Notes under the pieces: generated by a model
Database searches by the model: none
Seen by the model: the letters and a program-made list of their open reading frames with translations, nothing else
Told to the model about the DNA's origin: nothing
Made by a program: the position numbers and the translations under genes
Source: Sulfurospirillaceae bacterium
GTDB taxonomy: Bacteria > Campylobacterota > Campylobacteria > Campylobacterales > Sulfurospirillaceae
NCBI GenBank assembly: GCA_028684065.1
Contig: JAQUGO010000002.1
Coordinates: forward strand, 310,001-374,000
DNA: 64,000 nucleotides
Reading direction: 5' to 3'
In this document: in pieces, positions 59,831 through 64,000 of the stretch
Layout of the letters: every line of letters starts with the position of its first letter
Position numbering within the stretch: the stretch's first letter is position 1

Positions 59831-59853
59831 TGGCGGGCAGAGGGGGATTCGAA
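59831..59853. repeat. Proximal attachment repeat (3' end of tRNA-Ser)
   Basis: The other copy of the 23-bp repeat. It lies inside tRNA-Ser(GGA), which it completes, so the host tRNA stays intact. Confidence 0.93.
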
Positions 59854-59918
59854 CCCCCGGTGAGTTGCCCCACGGCCGCGTTCCAGGCGACTGGATTAAA
59901 CCACTCTCCCATCTGCCC
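59831..59918 (-). tRNA. tRNA-Ser (GGA), integration target
   Basis: Class II tRNA, 88 bases with encoded CCA. Acceptor GGGCAGA/TCTGCCC, anticodon loop CTGGAAC with GGA, long variable arm. Its 3' end is the crossover site of the adjacent element. Confidence 0.94.
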
Positions 59919-60155
59919 AAATTTTGTAGATAGTGATTGTAGTCAAAAATGGCTTAAACCGTTATTTGATTATACTAATATCTGTTCCTAATGTGTCAAT
60001 ATAGCAATAATTGTTAAATATATTTTTACTATTTTTGTTAATTTATGTGTAAATTTAACCTATTTTTATATTAGTAAAATATATTTTACGATTTTTAATT
60101 GTTAATTAAGTTTAGTTAATGTAATTTTACTTATATTAATTATAAAGGATTTTTC

Positions 60156-60287
60156 ATGAGTGGATATATTGCTTATATCGCAGGTGGTGCACTCGCTACA
60201 TCATTCGCAGGGAACAGATGGTTAAGAGGGGCTAGTTGGATTGCTCTAGGTACTTTAGTTATTGTATTGTATATGGAATATTTATAG
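60156..60287 (+). CDS. 43-residue membrane peptide of unknown function
   Basis: MSGYIAYIAGGALATSFAGN... : two hydrophobic stretches (about 4-18 and 27-42) separated by NRWLRGA, ending at a stop. AAAGGA lies seven bases upstream. The upstream 230 bases are extremely AT-rich (promoter), and a 12-bp-stem hairpin follows. Probably a real small membrane protein; no family recognised. Confidence 0.65.
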   Translation: MSGYIAYIAGGALATSFAGNRWLRGASWIALGTLVIVLYMEYL

Positions 60288-60295
60288 ACTTTATT

Positions 60296-60328
60296 TTGCA
60301 GAGTGATACAATATGGATTACTCTGCAA
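60296..60328 (+). terminator. Hairpin after the 43-codon gene
   Basis: TTGCAGAGTGAT / ATTACTCTGCAA (one G-U pair) with a nine-base loop, nine bases past the stop. T-tail weak, so termination is probable but not certain. Confidence 0.55.
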
Positions 60329-60405
60329 TCGGTGTCCAAAAAGTAAAATAATTTTCTTTTACTTTTTTTTAGATAAAATAGTCTTACAAACTTTGCAGGA
60401 CTAAA

Positions 60406-61692
60406 ATGGATACCTCTCGAAATGACGAAAGTCAAGGTGCTTTAAAATTTACTGATATTGAAAAGAAGGTAGATTCCTTTATCCAATCGTATAACTTCAA
60501 CCTATATAAAGTACACGAAGCACTATATTGCTTTGAAGAAGATGCTTTAAGTGAGGTCATTACTCTTTTACACCATTGCAAGCTACCTAAAAAATATAAT
60601 TCCTATAAAGATGTTTTACGAGAAAAACTCTCAATCAAACTTAATCTTACTGCTAATGACCTTCTTATTTTTGCTGAAGAAATGATTTATGCAAAGCTTT
60701 TCTTTCAACTAGAAAATCAAGAGAATCAAGCTGATAGGAGAGCTTGTGGCTTAAGTCCAGAGCTTTTAGAACACTATAAAGGTGAATTTTTTAGTCAAAA
60801 TACACACAAAGAAGATATTATAGAATTACTTCCTTTCGTTGTTGAAGACGTTTTGACATTTCGAAAACTAACCCCTTTAGAGTTTAAAAAAACATTTATA
60901 GTAACGCTTGTAAACTTAGTTGAAATCATCGTTATTGCCCATACGAGTTTAGATAATTTGCGTCATATTAGAGGCCTCAGTTACTATCTTTTAAGAGAAA
61001 TGTTTGATGAATTAATGCTGTTTATTGCTGAAGATATTTTATTTTCTTTTTCAAATGCAGATAAAAAAGCTATAGAATTTTTAAGTCACTTTAGCCTTAA
61101 TGAAACGATTGATACTCAAGGCAATCGATACAAAGCAAATCCAATTTTAGATGAAAGTAACTATGCTTGGAATATGACCACTATTCGTTCCACCTTACTA
61201 CAACATAAACGAGCCAAACAAGCATTTTACGATAAAAAAAATGCCTTGATTACAATAAAAAAGAAACTAGAATCTCATAAAATAGCTCAAAAAGAGCTCA
61301 ACAAACACATCAATATTGAACAACAAGAGTTCCTTGATATTGAGACGAAAATAAAAAGTATTCATAAAACACTGCAAAAGCTCCAAGAAGTTACTACAGA
61401 TGAAGTTACATTTTCTGAAAACGGTGAAGATAAAATCTTCCCACGTAATGTACTTATTGCAAAACTTTTTAAAAAAGAAGATTCTTATCTTATTGAAAAA
61501 AATAAACTTAAAAAATCGCTAGAAGAAATGGTTCTTAGAATTGCTAATAAACAAAAAGATATCGATATTTGGGAAAAAAAATACGATGAAGGTAAAGCTC
61601 TTTTGGAAGCTATTGAAGCTAATGGACATCCTATAGACAAACAATATGAACGTATTCAAAGAGCTCTAGCTAAAACCTTAGCAAGTCGTTAA
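60406..61692 (+). CDS. Coiled-coil protein of unknown function
   Basis: 428 residues. The first ~250 are helical with a hydrophobic patch (FIVTLVNLVEIIVIAH, about 166-182) that may be membrane-associated. Residues 265-425 are strongly coiled-coil, rich in Lys/Glu (KKKLESHKIAQKELNKH). The start has AGGA about nine bases before. No family recognised; a scaffold or envelope role is possible. Alone between the small peptide gene and the permease. Confidence 0.75.
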   Translation: MDTSRNDESQGALKFTDIEKKVDSFIQSYNFNLYKVHEALYCFEEDALSEVITLLHHCKLPKKYNSYKDVLREKLSIKLNLTANDLLIFAEEMIYAKLFFQLENQENQADRRACGLSPELLEHYKGEFFSQNTHKEDIIELLPFVVEDVLTFRKLTPLEFKKTFIVTLVNLVEIIVIAHTSLDNLRHIRGLSYYLLREMFDELMLFIAEDILFSFSNADKKAIEFLSHFSLNETIDTQGNRYKANPILDESNYAWNMTTIRSTLLQHKRAKQAFYDKKNALITIKKKLESHKIAQKELNKHINIEQQEFLDIETKIKSIHKTLQKLQEVTTDEVTFSENGEDKIFPRNVLIAKLFKKEDSYLIEKNKLKKSLEEMVLRIANKQKDIDIWEKKYDEGKALLEAIEANGHPIDKQYERIQRALAKTLASR

Positions 61693-61781
61693 AACTTATA
61701 GCACTATTATGATCTACGTCTGCCTATTAAAATACAAAATTTAAAAATAAAATCTTACTATTTAAAGAAAAATAAAAGTTG

Positions 61782-61787
61782 TATAAT
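61782..61787 (+). promoter_or_regulatory. Likely -10 for the GntP gene
   Basis: TATAAT with AT-rich flanks, about 115 bases upstream of the GntP start. The leader carries an orphan AAGGAGG (61815-61821) without a usable start codon. Confidence 0.45.
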
Positions 61788-61900
61788 ATATTTTTAACAA
61801 AATAAATACTTATAAGGAGGTAGATTTTACACTATAAACTTCTATTGTTAGTTGTCATCAATCGTGCATTTTCACGTTAAAATTATAAACAGGAGTTCAC

Positions 61901-63241
61901 ATGTTAGTTTTGATTTTATTGGTTGCTATTGGGTTTATTGTGATTTCTACAAGTAAATGGAAGCTACATCCATTCATTGCTTTACTCATTGCCGCTTATG
62001 GTATAGCCTTCAGTGTCGGTATGAAATACGCGGACATTGCTAAAACAATCACTTCTGGTTTTGGTGGTATCTTAGCATATATTGGAATTGTTATTGTTCT
62101 GGGAACTATCATCGGTGTTATCTTAGAAAAAAGTGGTGCAGCTGTTAAAATGGCCAGTGTTGTTTTAAAAATAGTCGGTAAAAAACGACCTGTACTTGCT
62201 ATGTCTATTATCGGTTATATTGTATCCATTCCTGTTTTTTGTGACAGCGGTTTTGTCATTTTAAATGCCCTTAAACGCTCTATGGTTAAACAACTTAAAG
62301 TTTCTGGCGTTGCTATGAGCGTTGCCCTTGCAACAGGACTTTATGCAACCCACACCTTAGTACCACCAACACCTGGCCCTATTGCCGCAGCAGGCAATTT
62401 ACAAGTTGGCAATCTTGGCTTAGTAATTCTATTTGGTTTAGGTATTGCTATTGTTACGATGCTTGCTGGTTATTTTTGGGCAATGAAATCAGGTAAAATA
62501 TATAAAAGTGGTGAAGATTTAGATCTTGATCTCGAAAAAGACTATGAAGTTAAAGAAAAATATGGTGAACTTCCAAGTGCATTTAAATCTTTTGCACCTA
62601 TATTTATTCCCGTTTTATTAATGGCTTTAGCAAGTATTGCAAGTCTTGCATTTAAAGGCGCTAGTAGCACATTCATATATAAAGTCTTTGTATTTTTGGG
62701 GCACCCTGCTAATGCTTTATTTGTAGGTGTACTTTTTGCAACATTACTTTTACCAAAATTCAACGAAGAAACTCTTTCTGGCTGGGTAGGTGAAGGTGTT
62801 AAAAATGCAGGTGAAATTTTAATTATCACTGGTGCTGGTGGTGCTTTGGGTGCCGTGCTCAAAGCGAGTGGAATAGGTGATTATTTAGGAACATCTCTGC
62901 AAACACTGAGCCTTGGTATTTTGGTACCTTTTATTATTGCAGCAGCATTAAAATCTGCACAAGGCTCTTCAACGACAGCACTTGTTGTAACCTCTACCAT
63001 TATGCTTCCTCTTTTAGGCAGTCTTGGACTAGACAGTGAAATTGGTAAAGTCTTGACTGTTATGGCCATAGGCGCAGGTGCAATGACGGTTAGCCATGCC
63101 AATGATAGTTTCTTTTGGGTCGTTTCAAGATTCAGTCAAATGGATGTTCCAACCGCCTATAAAGCCTATACAATGGCTACATTGATACAAGGTCTAGCGA
63201 CCATTGCTGTTGTTTCTATTTTGGCTGGAATATTATTATAA
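61901..63241 (+). CDS. GntP-family permease
   Basis: 446 residues with about 12 hydrophobic segments. FCDSGFVILN, ATGLYATHTLVPPTPGPIAAA, GSSTTALVVTS and SHANDSFFWVVSRFSQM are GntP signatures. Family substrates are gluconate, glycerate, D-serine or idonate. The pyk gene follows 38 bases downstream in the same direction, so glycerate or gluconate feeding the lower glycolytic path is a reasonable guess (inference). Confidence 0.88.
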   Translation: MLVLILLVAIGFIVISTSKWKLHPFIALLIAAYGIAFSVGMKYADIAKTITSGFGGILAYIGIVIVLGTIIGVILEKSGAAVKMASVVLKIVGKKRPVLAMSIIGYIVSIPVFCDSGFVILNALKRSMVKQLKVSGVAMSVALATGLYATHTLVPPTPGPIAAAGNLQVGNLGLVILFGLGIAIVTMLAGYFWAMKSGKIYKSGEDLDLDLEKDYEVKEKYGELPSAFKSFAPIFIPVLLMALASIASLAFKGASSTFIYKVFVFLGHPANALFVGVLFATLLLPKFNEETLSGWVGEGVKNAGEILIITGAGGALGAVLKASGIGDYLGTSLQTLSLGILVPFIIAAALKSAQGSSTTALVVTSTIMLPLLGSLGLDSEIGKVLTVMAIGAGAMTVSHANDSFFWVVSRFSQMDVPTAYKAYTMATLIQGLATIAVVSILAGILL

Positions 63242-63279
63242 AATTGTATTTAATTGCGTTATAGTTTAAAGGAACCCAT

Positions 63280-64000
63280 ATGTTGCGTCACACCAAAATT
63301 GTAGCTACCTTAGGACCCGCTTCTTCTGAGCAAAAAGTCATTGAAGAAATGATTCGCTCCGGTGTCGATATCGTACGCCTCAATTTTTCACATGGAAACC
63401 CAGAAGATCATATTGCAAGAGCTAATTTAGTACGCGAGGCTGCAAAAAACGTAGGCCGACCAATTGGCATTTTAGCAGATCTTCAAGGTCCAAAAATACG
63501 TGTAGGAAAATTTATGGAAGGTAAAATCATGTTGCAAAAAGGTGCTCTTTTCATTTTAGATGCAAACTGTAACATGGGTGATACGCAACGTGTTGGATTA
63601 GATTATAAAGACCTGCCGAAAGATGTTTCGGCAGGCAATGTATTATTGCTAGATGATGGTCGCATTGTTCTTGATGTCTCACGCGTTCTTGGAGGAGAGA
63701 TTTTCACTGTAGTCAGACATGGTGGAGAACTTTCTAATAATAAAGGCATCAATCGTCAAGGGGGAGGGCTTTCTGCCCCCGCACTAACGGGAAAAGATAT
63801 GGAAGATATACGAACAGCAGCAAGTATGTATGTAGATTATATCGCTGTATCTTTTCCAAAAAATGCTGTCGATATGTATATGGCAAAACAACTCATTGCA
63901 GCCGCAGGTGGACATGCGCAAACAATTGCAAAAATTGAACGTGTGGAAGCAGTGGAAATGTTAGAAGAAATCATCAATGCCTCCGATGGTATTATGGTTG
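63280..64000 (+). CDS. pyk: Pyruvate kinase, 3' end cut by window edge
   Basis: Makes pyruvate and ATP from phosphoenolpyruvate. About 240 residues are visible: TKIVATLGPAS, the substrate loop VRLNFSHGNPEDH, ADLQGPKIRVG, GGGLSAPALT and the start of the FPKN/IAKIE barrel segments (YIAVSFPKNAVD, TIAKIERVEAVE). ATG 63280 has AAAGGAA before it. The B domain is present; the rest lies beyond the window. Confidence 0.93.
   Translation, partial: MLRHTKIVATLGPASSEQKVIEEMIRSGVDIVRLNFSHGNPEDHIARANLVREAAKNVGRPIGILADLQGPKIRVGKFMEGKIMLQKGALFILDANCNMGDTQRVGLDYKDLPKDVSAGNVLLLDDGRIVLDVSRVLGGEIFTVVRHGGELSNNKGINRQGGGLSAPALTGKDMEDIRTAASMYVDYIAVSFPKNAVDMYMAKQLIAAAGGHAQTIAKIERVEAVEMLEEIINASDGIMV

Larger units (their letters stand above)
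55202..59853. mobile_element. Integrative element in tRNA-Ser(GGA)
   Basis: About 4.65 kb bounded by 23-bp direct repeats of the tRNA 3' end. Content from the tRNA inward: tyrosine integrase, excisionase-like protein, Rep_trans-like initiator, structured leader, and one unknown membrane protein on the other strand. There are no capsid, terminase, relaxase or conjugation genes. It is therefore a small satellite-like or plasmid-like element that would need a helper for transfer. Arm-type sequence ATAGTGKCACTG occurs near both ends (55319 and 59774). Confidence 0.9.

Noticed and set aside
61815-61821. Perfect AAGGAGG before the GntP gene suggesting a leader peptide
   Set aside because: No ATG, GTG or TTG follows at a usable distance; the nearest TTG is over 20 bases away.

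Overview
The window is AT-rich and densely coded, with many 1-, 4- and 8-base gene overlaps. Its gene set points to the Campylobacterota, and a free-living, respiratory Sulfurospirillum-like organism is the best guess. The grounds are a long N-terminally extended RNase J, NrdA with its usual length and a CxxC tail, class I and class III ribonucleotide reductases, a HemY-type oxidase, and a large stock of two-component, chemotaxis and transporter genes. The genus is inferred from gene content, not proved. Both edges cut genes: a hemY-like gene on the left and pyk on the right.

Layout. 1-7016 is a leftward housekeeping run (rsmA, rnj, kdsD, rluB, rarA, hemY-like). 7167-9627 reads right (hisF, a short nucleoside-phosphorylase-like gene, rlmN, a 30-residue membrane peptide) and ends in a bidirectional terminator facing a FAH-family gene and an RluA-type synthase. 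11310-22308 is a rightward nucleotide-metabolism region: purB, nrdA, an AcuI-like reductase, a racemase, nrdD, a separate glycyl-radical mini-gene, the activase gene, nrdB, a nitrilase-superfamily gene and pcm. recJ, pyrG and galU follow on the other strand. 26.6-32.1 kb has a chemoreceptor, a 35-residue membrane peptide gene, a methyltransferase, a Cys-rich protein, marC and ilvD. A four-tRNA cluster (Gly, Leu, Cys, Ser) occupies 32.2-32.65 kb.

33-55 kb is accessory in character: an anion transporter with a TctC-type binding protein and a two-component system; an arsenite permease behind an ArsR-like palindrome; a haem-binding protein and a formate-dehydrogenase-like enzyme; two tandem EamA exporters under an AraC regulator with a box repeated at each promoter; DoxX; the three-gene AmmeMemoRadiSam set; dGTPase; a TetR-isochorismatase-AhpD-like unit; and an AspT-type transporter.

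55202-59853 is a compact (~4.65 kb) integrative element in the 3' end of tRNA-Ser(GGA). It carries a tyrosine integrase, an excisionase-like protein, a Rep_trans-like replication initiator behind a long hairpin-rich leader, and one unknown membrane protein. To its right lie a 43-residue membrane peptide, a coiled-coil protein of unknown function, a GntP-family permease and pyk.

The most interesting items are the NrdD split into a catalytic protein and a separately translated glycyl-radical tail, the tRNA-Ser element with its structured Rep leader, and the palindrome TTACATGTAA, which recurs at least ten times across genes and intergenic regions.
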